Source: Antilocapra americana (taxonomy: Eukaryota > Chordata > Mammalia > Artiodactyla > Antilocapridae). Taken from it: 64,000 bases of DNA. The DNA lies in contig ML662466.1 of assembly GCA_007570785.1 (NCBI GenBank), positions 784,378-848,377 on the forward strand, read 5' to 3'. The notes under the pieces were generated by a model. The model was not told the DNA's origin. It made no database searches and worked only from the letters and a program-made list of their open reading frames with translations. This document shows positions 20,169-32,125 of this stretch, piece by piece. The translations under genes and the position numbers were made by a program. Within the stretch, counting starts at the first letter, position 1. Every line of letters begins with the position of its first letter.

Positions 20169-23100
20169 GCAGTTCATTTCAAGACAGCTAAGTCATGTCC
20201 TACTCTTTGTAACCTGTGAGCTACAGCATGCCAGGCCTTGTTGTCCATCACCAACTCCTGGAGCTTACTCATACTCATGTCCATTGAGTCAGTGATGCCT
20301 TCCAACTATCTCATTTTCTGTTGTCCCCTCCTCATCCTGCCCTCAATCTTTCCCAGAGCTAAATATTCCTATCAGGTGGCCAACGTATTGGAGTTTCAGC
20401 TTCAACATCAGTCATTCCAATGAACACCCAGGACTGATTTTGTTTAGGATGGACTGAGTGGCTCTCCTTGAAATCCAAGGGAGTCTCAATAGTTTTCTCC
20501 AACAACACAGTTCAAAAGCATCAAATTTTTAGCATTCAGCTTTCTTTATAATCCTACTCTCACATCTGTTCAGGACTATTGGAAAAACCATGCCCTTGAC
20601 TCATTGACTTTTGTTGGTAAAGTAATATCTCTGCTTTTTAATATGCTTTATCAGTTGGGCATATCTTTCCTTCCAAGGAGTAAGCATTTTTTAAATTTTA
20701 TTTCTGCAGTCAACATCTGCAGTGTTATTGGAGCACATAAAAATAAAGTCTCTCACTATTTTCACTGTTTCCCATCTATTTGCCATGGAGTGGTGATACC
20801 AGATGCCATGATCTTAGTTTTCTGAATGTTGAGCTTTAAGCCAAATTTTTCACTCTCCTGTTTCACTTTTTTATTAAGAGGCTCTTTAGTTCTTCTGTCA
20901 TCAGGGTGGTGTCATTTGCATATCTGAGATTATTGATATTTCTTCCAGCAATTTTGATTTCAGCTTGTGCTTCATCCAGCCCAGCATTTCTCATGATGTA
21001 CTCTGCATATAAGTCTCATAAGCAAGATGACAATATACAGCCTTGACGTATTACTTTTCCTGTTTGGAACCAGATTGTTGTTTCATGTCCAGTTCTGACT
21101 GTTGCTTCCTGACCTGCATACATGTTTATCAAGAGGCAGATCAGATGGTCTGGTATTCACATTTCTTTCAGAATTCCCCACAGTTTATTGTGATCCACAC
21201 AGTTAAATGTTTTGGCATAGTAAATAAAGCAGAAATAAATGTTTTTTTCTGGCACTCTCTTGCTTTTTTAATGAACCAGCGAATGTTTGTAATTTGGTGT
21301 CTGGTTTTTCTGCCTTTTCTAAAACCAGCTTGAACATCTGGATGTTCACAGTTCACTTATTGCTGAAACCTGGTTTGGAGAATTTTAAGCATGTCTTTGC
21401 TAGTCTGTGAGATTTGTACAATAGTTAGGGAGTCTGAGCATTCTTAGGCATTGCCCTTCTTTGGGAATGAAATGAAAATTGGTCTTTTCCAGTCCTGTGG
21501 TCACAATTGAGTTTTCCAAATTTACTCACATATTGAGTGCTTCATCTTTTAGAATTTGAAATAATTCAACTGGAATTCCATCACCTCCACTAGCTTTGTT
21601 TATAGTGATCCTTCCTAAGCTCCTCTTATCTTTACATTTCAGAATGTCTGGTCAGTTATCACACCATCATTATTAACTGAGTCATGAAGATCTTTTTTGT
21701 ACAGTTCTTCTGTGTATTCTTGCCACTTCTTCTTAAGATTTTCTGCCTCTGTCAGGTCCATATCATTTCTGTTATTTATTGAGCCCACCTTTGCTTGAAA
21801 TGTTACCTTGGTATCTCTAATTTTATTAAAGAGATCTTTAGTCTTTTCCATTTCATTGTTTTCCTCTATTTCTTTGCACTGATCGCTGAGGTAGGCTTTC
21901 TTATCTCTCCTTGCTACTCTTTGGAACTCTGAATTTGAAGGGGTATATTTCCTTTTCTCCTCTGCTTTTAGCTTCTCTTAATTTTTCAGATATTTGTAAA
22001 GCCTCCTCAGATAGCCACTTTTTTTTCATTTCTATTTACTTGGGATGGACTTGATCCCTATCTCCTGTATAATGTCATGATCTTCTATCCATAGTTCTTC
22101 AAGCACTCCATCTATTAGATCTAGTTCCTTGAATCTATTGTCACTTCCACTCTATAATCACAAGGGGTGTGATTTAGGGAATATCTGAATGGTTTAGTGA
22201 TTTCTCCCACTTTCTTAAGTTTAAGCCTTATTTTGGCAATAAGGTGTTCATGATCTGAGCCACTGGCAGCTACTGGTCTTGTTTTTGCTGATTGTATAGA
22301 GCCTTTTCACCTTTGGCTGCAAAGAATCTAATCAATCTGATTTTGGTGTTGATTATCTGGTGTAGAGTCTTCTCTTTCGTTATTGGAAGAAGGTGCTTGC
22401 TATGACAAGTGCATTCTCTTGGCAGAACTTTATTAGCCTTTGCCATGCTTCATTCTGTACTCCAAGGCCATATTTGCCTGTTACTCCAGGTATTTCCTGT
22501 CTTCAATTTTCCATTCCAGTCCCCTGTAATGAAAGAGATATCTTTTTTGGGTGTTAGTTCTGAAAGGTCTTGTAGGTCTTAATAGAACCATTCAACTTCA
22601 GTTTCTTCAGCATTACTGGTCCTGATATTGAGTGATTTGCTTTGGAAACTAAAAGCAATCATTCACTCATTTTTGAGATTACATCTAAGTAGTCCATTTT
22701 GTACTCAATTGTTGACTCTGATGGCTACTGCATTTCTTCTAGGAGATTCCTGTCCACAGTGGTAGATAAAATGGTCATCTGAATTAAATTCATCCATTCC
22801 AGTCTACTTTACTTCATTGATTCCTAGAATATTGACATTCACTCTTACTATCTCCTGTTTGACCACTTCCGATTTGCCTTGATTCATGGCCCTTACGTTT
22901 CAGGTTCATATGCAATATTGCTCTTTACAGCATCAGACATTGGTTCTATCAACAGTCACATCCATGACTGGGTATTGTTTTCACTTTGGAACCATTGCAT
23001 CAGTATTTCTTAAGTTATTTCTCCACTAATCTCCAGTATCCAATTGGGCACCTACTTACTGGGGAGTTCATCTTTCACTCTCCTTTATTTTTGCCTTTTC

Positions 23101-23487
23101 ATATTGTTCATGGATTTCTCAAGGCAAGAATACTGAAGTGGTTTGCCTTTACCTTCTCCAGTGGACCACATTATGTCAGATCTCTCTACCATAATCCACC
23201 AATCTTGATTGGCTCCACATGGCATGGCCTAATTTACCTGAGTTATACAAGGCTGTGTTCCATGTGATCAGAATGGCTAGTTTTCTTTGATTGTAGTTTC
23301 AGTCTGTCTGCCCTCCGATGCCCTCTCTCAGCACCTACCATCTTACTGGGTTTACTCTTATATTGGACGTGAGGTAGTGCTTCACGGCTGCTCCAGCAAT
23401 TCAGAGCCACTGCTCCTTACCTTGGACATGATGTATGTCCACATTGCCACTGCTTCTGACCTTGGACATGCAGCACAGCATTCAATT
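20169..23487 (-). mobile_element. BovB no. 2, nearly full length
   Basis: About 3.3 kb on the minus strand: 3' terminus at 20,169, RT from about 20,900 to 21,600 (a region reading QAGFRKGRKTRHQITNI at about 21,290-21,340), linker to 22,260, endonuclease from about 22,300 to 23,000, and the 5' end with its short CCTTGGACATG repeats near 23,430-23,470. The length agrees with complete BovB (about 3.2 kb). Stops and frameshifts are scattered through the single ORF, so it is inactive. It lies wholly inside BovB no. 1. Confidence 0.88.
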
Positions 23488-24215
23488 TGAAGTACTCTCC
23501 ATATAAATTAAACAAGCAAGATAACAATATACAGGTTGGATGTACTCCTTTCCTGATATGAAATCAGTCTGTTGTTCCATGCCAAGTTCTAACTTTTGCT
23601 TCTTGCCCTGTATGCATGTTTCTCAGCAGGCAGGTCAGATGGTCTGATATTCCCATCTCTTTACAAATTTTTCACAGTTTATTGTGATCCACACCTCAAA
23701 GACTTTGGAGTAGTTAATAAAGCAAAAACAGAAGATTTATGGGAATCCTCTCACTTTTTTGATGATCCAGGAGATGTTGGTAATTTGATCACTGGTTCCT
23801 CTGCCTTTTGTAAGTCATGCTTGAATTTTTACCATTCATTTGCTAGTGTGAGAGATGATATCCAGCTGTGTGTTACTTTGGACATTCTTTGGCACTGACT
23901 ATCTATGGGATTAGATTGAAAACTGATCTTCCTCTCCTGTTTCCACTGCTGGGATTTCCCAATTTGCTGTCATATTGAGTGCAGCACTTTGATAGCATCA
24001 TCTTTAAAGATTTGAAATAACTCAACTAGAGTTTCATCACTTCCACTAGCTTTGATCATAGCAATTCTTTCTAAGGCCCACTTGACTTAACATTCCAGGA
24101 TATCTGGCACTAGGTAGGTGATCACACCATTGTGATTTTTGGGGTCATAAAGATCTTTTTTGTACAGTTCTTCTGTGTATTCTTGCCACTCTTATTTATA
24201 TCTTCTGTTTCTATT
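23488..24215 (-). mobile_element. BovB no. 1, middle part
   Basis: Resumes BovB no. 1 at the RT domain (CCAGTCTGTTGTTCCATG style words, then the KAFD region near 23,690). It ends at 24,215 where a third BovB 3' terminus begins. Confidence 0.82.
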
Positions 24216-26399
24216 CAGTTAAGTTCAGTTCAGTCGCTCAGTCGTGTCCAATTCTTTGTGACCCCATGAATTGCAGAACACCAGGCCTCTCTGTCCATAA
24301 CAATTCCTGGAGATTACGCAAACTCATGTCCATCAAGGTGATGATACCATTCAGCCATCTCATCCTCTACGTCACCTTCTCCTCCTACCCCCAATTCTTC
24401 CCAGCATTAGGGTCTTTTTCAATGAGTCAACTCTTCGCGTGTGTTGGTCAAAGTACTGGAGTTTCAACCTTAACATCAGTCCTTCCAAAGAACACCCAGG
24501 ACTAATTTCTTTCAGATGCACTGGTTAGATCTCCTTGAAGTCCAAGAGGCTCTCAAGAGTCTTCTCGAACACCACAGTTCAAATGCATCAGTTCTGCAGT
24601 GCTCAGATTTCTTCACTGTTCAACACTCACATTCATACATGACTACTGGAAAAATCATAGCCTTGACTAGACAGATGTTTGTTGATAAAGTAATGTCTCT
24701 GCTTTTAAATATGCTATCTAGGTTTGTTGTAACTTTCCTTCCAAGTAGTAAGTGTCTTGTAATTAATTTCATGGCTGCAATCACCATCTGCAGTGATTTT
24801 GGAGCCTCCCAAAATAAAGTCTGATGCTGTTTCCACTGTTTCTCTCTATATTCCCCATGAAGTGATGGGGAAAGATCTCATAATCTTAGTTTTCTAAATC
24901 TTGAGCTTTAAGCCAACTTTTTTGCTCTCCTCTTTCACTTTCATCAAAAGACTTTTTAGTTTCTCTTCACTTTCTGCCATAAGGGTGATGTTATCTGCAT
25001 ATATGAGGTTATTGATGTTTATCCCAGCAATCTTGATTCCAGCTTGTGTTTCCTTAAGCCCAGCACTTCTCATGATGTACTCTGTATACACGTTAAATAA
25101 GCAGAGTGACAAAATACAGCCTTGATGTACTCCTTTTCCTATTTTGAACCACTCTGTTGTTCCATGTCCAGTTCTAATTGTTGCTTCCTGACCTGCATAC
25201 AGGTTTTTCAAGAGACAGGTCAGATGGTCTGGTAGTTGTATCTCTTTAAGAGTTTTTCACAGTTAACTGTGATCCACACAGCCAAAGGCTTTGCCATAGT
25301 CATTAAAGCAGAAATAGATGTTTTTCTGGAACTCTATTGTTTTTTCAATAATCCAGTGGATGTTGGTAATTTAATCTCTGGTTCCTCTGCCTTTACAAAA
25401 ACCAGCTTGAACATCTAGAAATTCACGTTTCATGTATTGCTGAAGCCTGGCTTGGAAAATTTTGAATGTCACTTTACTATCGTGTGAGACGAGTGCAATT
25501 GTGCTATTATTCGAGCATTCTTTGTCATTGCCTTTTTTGGGATTGGAATAAAAACTGACCTGTTTCAGTCCTGTGGCCATTGCTGAGTTTTCCAAATTTG
25601 CTGGCATATTGAATGCATCACGTTCACAGCATCACCTTTTAGGATTTGAAATAGCTCAACTGAAATCTCGTCATCTCCACTAGCTTTGTTGGTAATGATG
25701 CTTTCTAAGGCTCACTTGACTCCATATTCCAGTATGTCTGGCTCTAGGTGAGTGACCAAAACATCGTGATTATCTGTGTCATGAATAACTTTTTTGGTAC
25801 AGTTCTTATGTGTATTCTTTCTGCTGCTTCTTAATATCTTCTGCTTCTGTTAGGTCCATACTATTTATGTCCTTTATCAAGTCTGTCTTCACATTTAATG
25901 TTCCCTTGGTATCTCTAGTTTTCTTGAAGAGATCTCTAGTCTTTCCCATTCTATTGTTTTCCTCTATTTCTTTGCATTGATTGCTAAGGTAGGTTTTCTA
26001 ATCTCTCCTTGCTATTCTTTGGAACTCTTCATTCAGATGAGAATATCTTTCCTTTTTGCTTCTCTTCTTTTCAAAACTATTTGTAAGGCCTCCTCAGACA
26101 GACATTTTGCTTTTTTGCATTTCTTTTTCATAGGGATGGTCTTAGTCCCTGTCTCTTGTATAAAGTCATGAACTTCCATCCATAGTTCATCTGCTACTCT
26201 ATCAGATCTAGTCCCTTTAATCTATTTCTCACTTCCACTGTATGATCATAAGGGGTTTGATTTAGGTTATACCTGAGTGGTCTAGTGGTTTTCATTACTT
26301 TCTTCAATTTCATTCTGAATTTGAAAATAAAACGTCTATGATCTGAGCCACAGTCAACTCCTGGTCTTGTTTTTGCTAACTATGTACAGTATACTGTAC
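24216..26399 (-). mobile_element. BovB no. 3
   Basis: Starts with the reversed 3' terminus (TTAAGTTCAGTTCAGTCGCTCAGTC). It contains an open RT piece at 24,894-25,211 (NLYAGQEATIRTGHGTTEWF ... LIYADNITLMAESEEK, where the catalytic YADD reads YADN) and one at 25,371-25,607. It extends through the linker to about 26,395. The endonuclease is absent. It interrupts BovB no. 1. Confidence 0.88.
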
Positions 26400-26575
26400 T
26401 CTTTGGAACCCTGCTTTCAAATGGATGTATCTTTCATTTTCTCCTTTGCCTTTAGCTTCTCTTCTTTTCTCGTGTATTTGTAAGGCCTCCTCAGAGAACC
26501 ATTTTGTCTTTTTGTACTCTTTTTTTTTGGGGGGGGGGCTGGTCTTGATCACTGCCTCCTGTACAATGTCACACA
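26400..26575 (-). mobile_element. BovB no. 1, last part
   Basis: A further piece of BovB linker (TTTGGAACCCTGC to CTGTACAATGTCAC) that repeats sequence already present in no. 3 near 26,015-26,160, so it belongs to a different copy, most simply no. 1. It contains a T9-G10 homopolymer block at 26,520-26,539. It ends exactly where composite unit copy A begins. Confidence 0.7.
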
Positions 26576-26579
26576 GCTC

Positions 26580-27060
26580 ACTAGTTATCAAGGCATTTTT
26601 CTCCAAAATAGACAAACAGCTCATGTAGGACAGTATAAGAAACAAACAAACAATAAACCTCAATCAAAAAAAATGGCACAATCTAAATAAATATTTTCCA
26701 AAAAAGGTTTAAAGATGTCCAAAAAACGCATGAAGATGCTCTTCATCATAAATTATTAGAGAAATGCACATCAAAAGTATAATGAAGTATTACTTCACAG
26801 CTGTTAGAATAACCATCATCAACAATTATACACACAATAATTTCTAGAGAGTGTGTGTAGAAAAGGGAACATTCTTGCACCTCAGTGGGCATGGAAAGTG
26901 GTAGATCCACTATGGTGAACAATAGGGCAGCTCCTTAAAATACTAAAAAAAGAATTACAATATGACCCATCAACCCCACCTGTGGGCATATTCCAAAAGA
27001 TACACGCCCTCCAATCTTTACTGAAGCACTATTTATCATAGTCAAGATATTCAACTTTTT
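26580..27060 (+). mobile_element. Old L1 ORF2 C-terminal fragment
   Basis: Follows the nucleotide order of L1 ORF2 between TCCAAAATATACAAACAGCTC-like and GCAGCACTATTTACAATAGCC-like words (compare 14,930-15,390). Heavily diverged and frameless. Homologous to 51,660-52,140 (reversed) and 55,090-55,570. Confidence 0.78.
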
Positions 27061-27649
27061 AAAATAATAACAAAAAAAGAACAAAAAAGAAAAAAAAAAC
27101 AGAAAAAACAAAATCTTGAAGGAATCCTTAAATAGAAGATCAAATTACTAGGTATTTGTAAAAGTAAAGGCTGAAAGATGAGCAAACAAAGCAAGAATTA
27201 AGTATCAAAACAAACTGTATGTTAACATTCAAATAGCAGAAAATGTGATTTTATACTTAAAGAAGTAGCACATCTTCAACTCCCCATTCCAGGAACTCAG
27301 AACTGTGAGCCAATGGTAAAGTGAGATCGTGGGTGATTTTTTTCTTACTTAGTATTGTCTAGCAAGTTTATGTTTTCTGTTATGAGCATGTGTCAGTTTT
27401 TTAATAAAGCTATGCAGTGTATTTTCTAACATATGTAGAATACATCTGGATTTTATAAATAACGTTCATAAGCATTCTTCTAGTCCTCCATGAAAGGGCA
27501 TCAAAATCACAGTAAATATTTATTCATGCACACATATACATATGAGAGAACACATTTGGAGTTTTTAAAAATTATTTTCATAAACATTTCCCTATTTAAC
27601 CACCAAGGACAGCAAAGCAGAATAAATATTTATTCCAACACACATATAT

Positions 27650-27995
27650 TCTGCGAGAATCCCTTGGACTGGAAGGAGCTCAAACCGGTTATCCTAAAGA
27701 AAATCAGTTCTGAATATTCATGGGAAGAACTAATGCTGAAGCTGAAACTCAAACACTTTGGCCAACTGATGTGAAGAAGTGGTTCATTAAAAAATAACAG
27801 GATGCTGGAAAGATTGAAGGCAGGAGGAGAAGGGGATGACATAAGATGATTTGATTGGATGGCATCACCCACTTGATGGTCCTGAGTTTGAGCAAGCTCC
27901 AGAACTTGGTGATAGATAGGGAATTCTGGTTAGGGAATACAGTCAATGGGTCTCAAAGTGTCAGACAAGACTGAGCAACTGAACTGAAGGGACTG
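27650..27995 (+). mobile_element. BovB 3' terminal fragment
   Basis: Runs from AGAATCCCTTGGACTGGAAG to the terminus AGACTGAGCAACTGAACTGA. A terminus of the same extent closes the spacer in copies B (50,735-51,055, reversed) and D (56,070-56,420). Confidence 0.85.
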
Positions 27996-28486
27996 ACATA
28001 TACATACAAAATCCTAAAATAGCCTCAGAATGGACATACTATCCCAAGAATGGTATACTAAACACAATTTAATACTATATTCTGAAAAATTATGATAGAT
28101 GATTAACTCTATGTATGGTGAAAAGGATCCAAGAATCTGTACAGCTACAACAATAAAGCCATTTGAAGCAACAAGCAAGGAGGGGAAGATGATCACACTA
28201 AGTGAAGCAAGCCACAAAGAGAAAGACAAACACCAAATATCACTTAAATGTGGAATAGAAAACATGAAACAAGTGAACATATATATGAAACAGAAACACA
28301 TTTGTAGACCTAGGAAAAAGACTCATATGGCTTCCATGGTAGAGAGAAATGGAGGACAGATGGAGAAATAAATTGGAGTTAATAGATAGACACTAGAGTA
28401 TACATAATGGATAGACAAGATCTAATTGGAGAAGACAGAAAACTTTATTCAGTATCCTATGATATCATAATGGAAAAGATTATATG

Positions 28487-28915
28487 TGGGATCCCTGCTG
28501 ACCCAATGGTTAAGACTTTACGCTTGAGACAGCAAAAGAAATGCAGATGCATAGAACAGTCTCTTGGACTCTGTGGAAGAGGGCAAGAGTGGGATGATAT
28601 GAGAGAATGGCATTGAAACATGTAAATTATCATATGTGAAATCAATCGCCAGCCCAGGTTTGATGCTCAGGGCTGGTGCACCGGTATGTCCCAGGGAGAG
28701 GGAATCGGGAGGGAGGAGGGATTGGAGTTCTGGAGGGGGAGTATATGTATGCCAATGGCGGATTCATGTCAATGTATGGCAAAACCAACACAATAAAGTA
28801 AAGGAAATTAAAAAAAAACCCTTTACGCTTCCTCTATAGGGGTTTCAGGTCAATCCATGTTCAGGGAACTAATCCCACATGCTGCAGTGTAGCCAAAAAA
28901 GAAAAAGGCTAATTA
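28487..28915 (+). mobile_element. CHR-type tRNA-derived SINE, split by L1
   Basis: Head GGGATCCCTGCTGACCCAATGGTTAAGAC, then after the L1 insertion GGTTTCAGGTCAATCCATG and GGGAACTAATCCCACATGC, ending in an A-rich tail. This is the tRNA-Glu-like CHR SINE layout of cetartiodactyls. It sits in old L1 right after GGAAAAGATTATATGT. The same SINE sits after the same word in copy B (50,130-50,245, reversed). Confidence 0.82.
28526..28820 (+). mobile_element. 5'-truncated L1 inside the CHR SINE
   Basis: About 290 bases of ruminant L1 3' end (GAGACAGCAAAAGAAATGCAG to AATAAAGTAAAGGAAATTAAAA). CTTTACGCTT at 28,516-28,525 and again at 28,821-28,830 is the target-site duplication. It is close to 1,990-2,345 in sequence, so it is a recent insertion. 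Confidence 0.92.
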
Positions 28916-28977
28916 AAAGAATGTACACACACACAATCTATTTATACCTGTATTTGTGTATAACTGAACCACTTGGA

Positions 28978-30226
28978 AAAGGTCAGTTTTCATTCCAATC
29001 CCAAAGAAAGGCAATGCCAAAGAATGCTCAAACTGCCACATACTTGCACTCACTCACTAGTAAAATAATGCTTAAAATTCCCCAAGCCAGGCTTCAGCAA
29101 TACATGAGCTGTGAGCTTCCAGACGTTCAAGCTGGTTTTAGAAAGGGCAGAGGAAGCAGAAATCACATTGTCAACATCTGCCAACATCAAAAAATCAAGA
29201 GAGTTCCAGGGAAAAAAACATCTATTTCTGCTTTCTTGACTATGAAAAAACCTTCGACTGTGTGGATCACAATAAACTGTAGAAACTTCTTTAGGAGATG
29301 GGAATATCAGACCACCTAACCTGTCTCTTGAGAAATATGTATGCAGATCAGGAAACAACAGTAAGAACTGGACATGGAACAACAGACTTTTTCCAAATAG
29401 GAAAAGGAAAGGTTGTATATTGTCACCCTGCATATTTAAATTACATGCAGGGTACATCATGAGAAATGTTGGACTGGAAGAAGCACAAGCTGGAATCAAG
29501 ATTACCAGGAAACATCAATAACCTCATATATGCAGATGACATTATCCTTATGGTAGAAAGTGAAGAAGAACTGAAGAGCCTCATTGTGAAAGTGAAAGAG
29601 GAGAGTGAAAAAGTTAGCTTAAAGCTCAACATTCACAAAACTAAGATCATGGGATCTGGTCCCATCACTTCAGAGGAAATAGATGGAGAAACAGTGGAAA
29701 CAGTATCACACTTTATTTTTTGGGGTTCCAAAATTACTGCAAATGGTGATTGCAGCCATGAAATTACAAGACACTTACTCCTTGGAAGGAAAGTTATGAT
29801 CAACCTAAAAAAAAAAGCAGAGACGTTACTTTGCCAAGCCAAGTCAGTCTAGTCAAGGCTATGGTTTTTCCAGTAGTCATGTATTAATGTGATAGTTGGA
29901 TTGTGAAGAAAGCTGAGCACCGAAAAATTGAATTTGTGGTTTTGAACCACATTTGAAGGAGATCAGCCCTGGGTATTCTTTGGAAGGACATGTTGAAGCA
30001 GAAATTCCAATACTTTGGCCACCTCATGCAAAGCATTGACTCATTGGAAAAGACTCTTTTACTGGGAAAGATTGGTGGCAGAAGGAGAAAAGAATGACAG
30101 AGGAGGAGATGGCTGCATGGCATCACCGACTCAATGAACATGAGTTTGAGTGAGCTCCGTGTGTTGGTGTTGGACAGCGAGGCCTGATATGCTGCGATTC
30201 ATGGAATCACAAAACACTGAACTGAA
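28978..30226 (+). mobile_element. BovB, 3' half, inserted in unit A
   Basis: Starts in the RT (VFIPIPKKGN-type region) and continues with QAGFRKGRGSRNHIVNI at about 29,125, LIYADDIILMVESEEELKSL at about 29,520-29,580 (intact YADD) and the BovB terminus ending TGAACTGAACTGA. ACTGAAYCACTT flanks both ends, a plausible target duplication overlapping the terminus. Stops make it inactive. Confidence 0.9.
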
Positions 30227-30535
30227 CTGAATCACTTTTCTGTAAAGCAGACATTAATAAAGCATTGTAAATCAGATATTTTTTCAATTAGAAAGTAGTA
30301 TTGCTGGGAAAACGATTGTTATATTTCATTATATGTAAAATTTATATCCAAATATAATTGCTAGGAACAGACATGGCTCACTACTTAATGGCAAGCTTGC
30401 CAACATATTATGGAGATGCATACTGAAGTCTGCAATTTATCACAAAATGCACCAGGAAAAAAGATTAATTGATGCTTAGGTGCAAGGATGGCAAAGGAAT
30501 AGATATGTGACAAAGGAAGTATTTTAAAATGGTTA
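30227..30535 (+). repeat. Composite repeat unit, copy A (continuation)
   Basis: Resumes with ATCACTTTTCTGTAAAGCAG and continues through TTTCATTATATGTAAAATTTATATCC and GCAAGCTTGCCAACATATTATG, matching copy C (17,130-17,745) and copy B (49,760-50,040, reversed). It is cut at 30,535 by an L1. Confidence 0.8.
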
Positions 30536-30952
30536 CTTAAACAAAACCCTTATATCTGCTGTATGCAAGAGTCCGACTTCAAACCAACAGACACATACAG
30601 AATGAAAGTGAAGGGCTGGAAAAGGTAACTCCATGCAAATGGAGACCAAAAGAAAGCTAAAGTAACAATACTCATATAAGATAAAATAGACTTTAAAATA
30701 AAGGCCTTGAGAAGAGACAAATGAGGACACTACATCATGATCAAAGATCAGTCCAAGAAGATACAACAGTTACAAATATATATGCATCCAGCATAGGAGG
30801 ATGTCAATACATAAAACAAACACTAACAAATATGAAGCAGGAAATTATCACCAAAACAATAATAGAGGGAGAATTTAATACCCCACTCACACCATTGGAT
30901 AGATCAAACAATCAGAAAATACAAACTTTAAATAATACAACTGACCAGTTCA
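30536..30952 (+). mobile_element. L1 ORF2 endonuclease fragment
   Basis: Encodes pieces of the endonuclease (CRVRLQTNRHIQ-like region; YASSIGGCQYIKQTLTNMKQ at about 30,775; FNTPLTPLDRS at 30,870). It probably belongs to the same element as 32,421-35,100, separated by BovB and a minisatellite and lacking the middle of ORF2. Confidence 0.82.
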
Positions 30953-31620
30953 GTTCAGTTTAGTTGGGTGACTTAGACGTGTTTGACTCTTTCTGACCCC
31001 ATCGACTGGCACATGCCAGGTCTCCCTGTTCATCACCAACTCCCAGAGTTCACATAAACTCTTCTCCATTGAGTAGTTGAAGTCATCCAACCATCTCATC
31101 CCCTGCAGTCCCCTCTCTTCTCACCTTCAATCATTCCAGCATTAGGGTGTTTTCTAAACAATCAGTTCTTCGCATTAGGTCACAAAAATATTAGTGTTTA
31201 AGCATCAATCCTTCCAATGAATATGCATGATTTCTTTTAGGATGGACTGGTTGCATCTCCTTGTTGACCAATGGACTCTCAAGAGTCTTCTCCAACACAT
31301 CACTTCAAAAGCATCATTGTTTGGCACTCAGATTTCTTTATACTCCAACACTCACATCCATACATTACTACTGGAAAAACCACAGCTATCATCACATGGA
31401 CCTTTGTTGGCAAGGTAAGGTCTCTGCTTTTTAATGTGCTGTCAATGTTGGAAATAACTTTTCTTCCGAGGAGTGCATGTCTTTTAATTTCTTGACTATG
31501 GTCAACATCTCTGGTGATTTGGGAGTCTAAAAAATAAAAACCTATTGCTGTTTCCACTCTTTCCCAATCTATTTGCCATGAAGCAATCTTAATCTTGATA
31601 TGCTATGATCTTAATTTTCT
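30953..31620 (-). mobile_element. BovB 3' end
   Basis: Begins with the reversed terminus CAGTTCAGTTCAGTTTAGTTG. It reads through the 3' UTR to the end of RT (CTATGATCTTAATTTTCTTC), then stops against the second CTCCTTAGCT array. Confidence 0.9.
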
Positions 31621-32125
31621 TCAACTTCTAGCTAAATTATCCTTAATTAGCTCTCCTTAGGTTAGCTCGCCTTAGCCCTCCAACACTCAGCTCTCCTCTG
31701 CTCAACTCTCCTAAGTTTAGCTCTCCTCAACTCAGCTCTCATTAGCTCTCCTTAGCTCTTCTTAGGTTAGCCCTCCTTAGGTTAGCCCTAGGTTAGCCCT
31801 CTTTAGATCCTTTTAGCCGTCTTTAGCTCTTCATGATTATCCATAACTCTTAGGTTAGTCCTGCTTTGCTCAACTCTCTTCACTCTACCTCTCCATAGCT
31901 CTCCTGAATTAACTCTCTTTAGTGTAGCTCTCTTTAGCTCAGCTCACCATAGTTCACCCCTCCTTAGCTTAGCCCTCCTTAGGGTAGGTCAGCCGTCCTT
32001 AGCTCAGCCCCTCTTTGCTAAGTTCTTCTTAGCCAAGCTCAGCACGCCTTACATCTCCTTAGTGTAGTTCTCTTTAGCTTAATTTTCCTTAACTTACCTC
32101 TCCTTAGCTTAGTTTTCTTTATCTT
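31621..32125. repeat. Degenerate CTCCTTAGCT minisatellite, array 2
   Basis: About 500 bases of TTAGCTCTCCTTAGGTTAG, CTCAGCTCTCCTCTG and related words with a drifting 10-14 base period. It is sandwiched between the truncated end of one BovB and the 3' terminus of another, all within an L1. Confidence 0.85.

Larger units (their letters stand above)
26576..28977 (+). repeat. Composite repeat unit, copy A (first half)
   Basis: Order of parts: old L1 ORF2 piece (26,580-27,060), a non-repeat-looking spacer (27,060-27,650), BovB 3' end (27,650-27,995), old L1 3' UTR (28,000-28,490), CHR SINE (28,487-28,915) and a CA-rich link. The same order is found reversed at 52,140-50,050 (copy B), and the first three parts are found directly at 55,076-56,420 (copy D). 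Shared words in the spacer include CAGGAACTCAGAA and GCAAGTTTATGTTTTCT. Confidence 0.82.
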
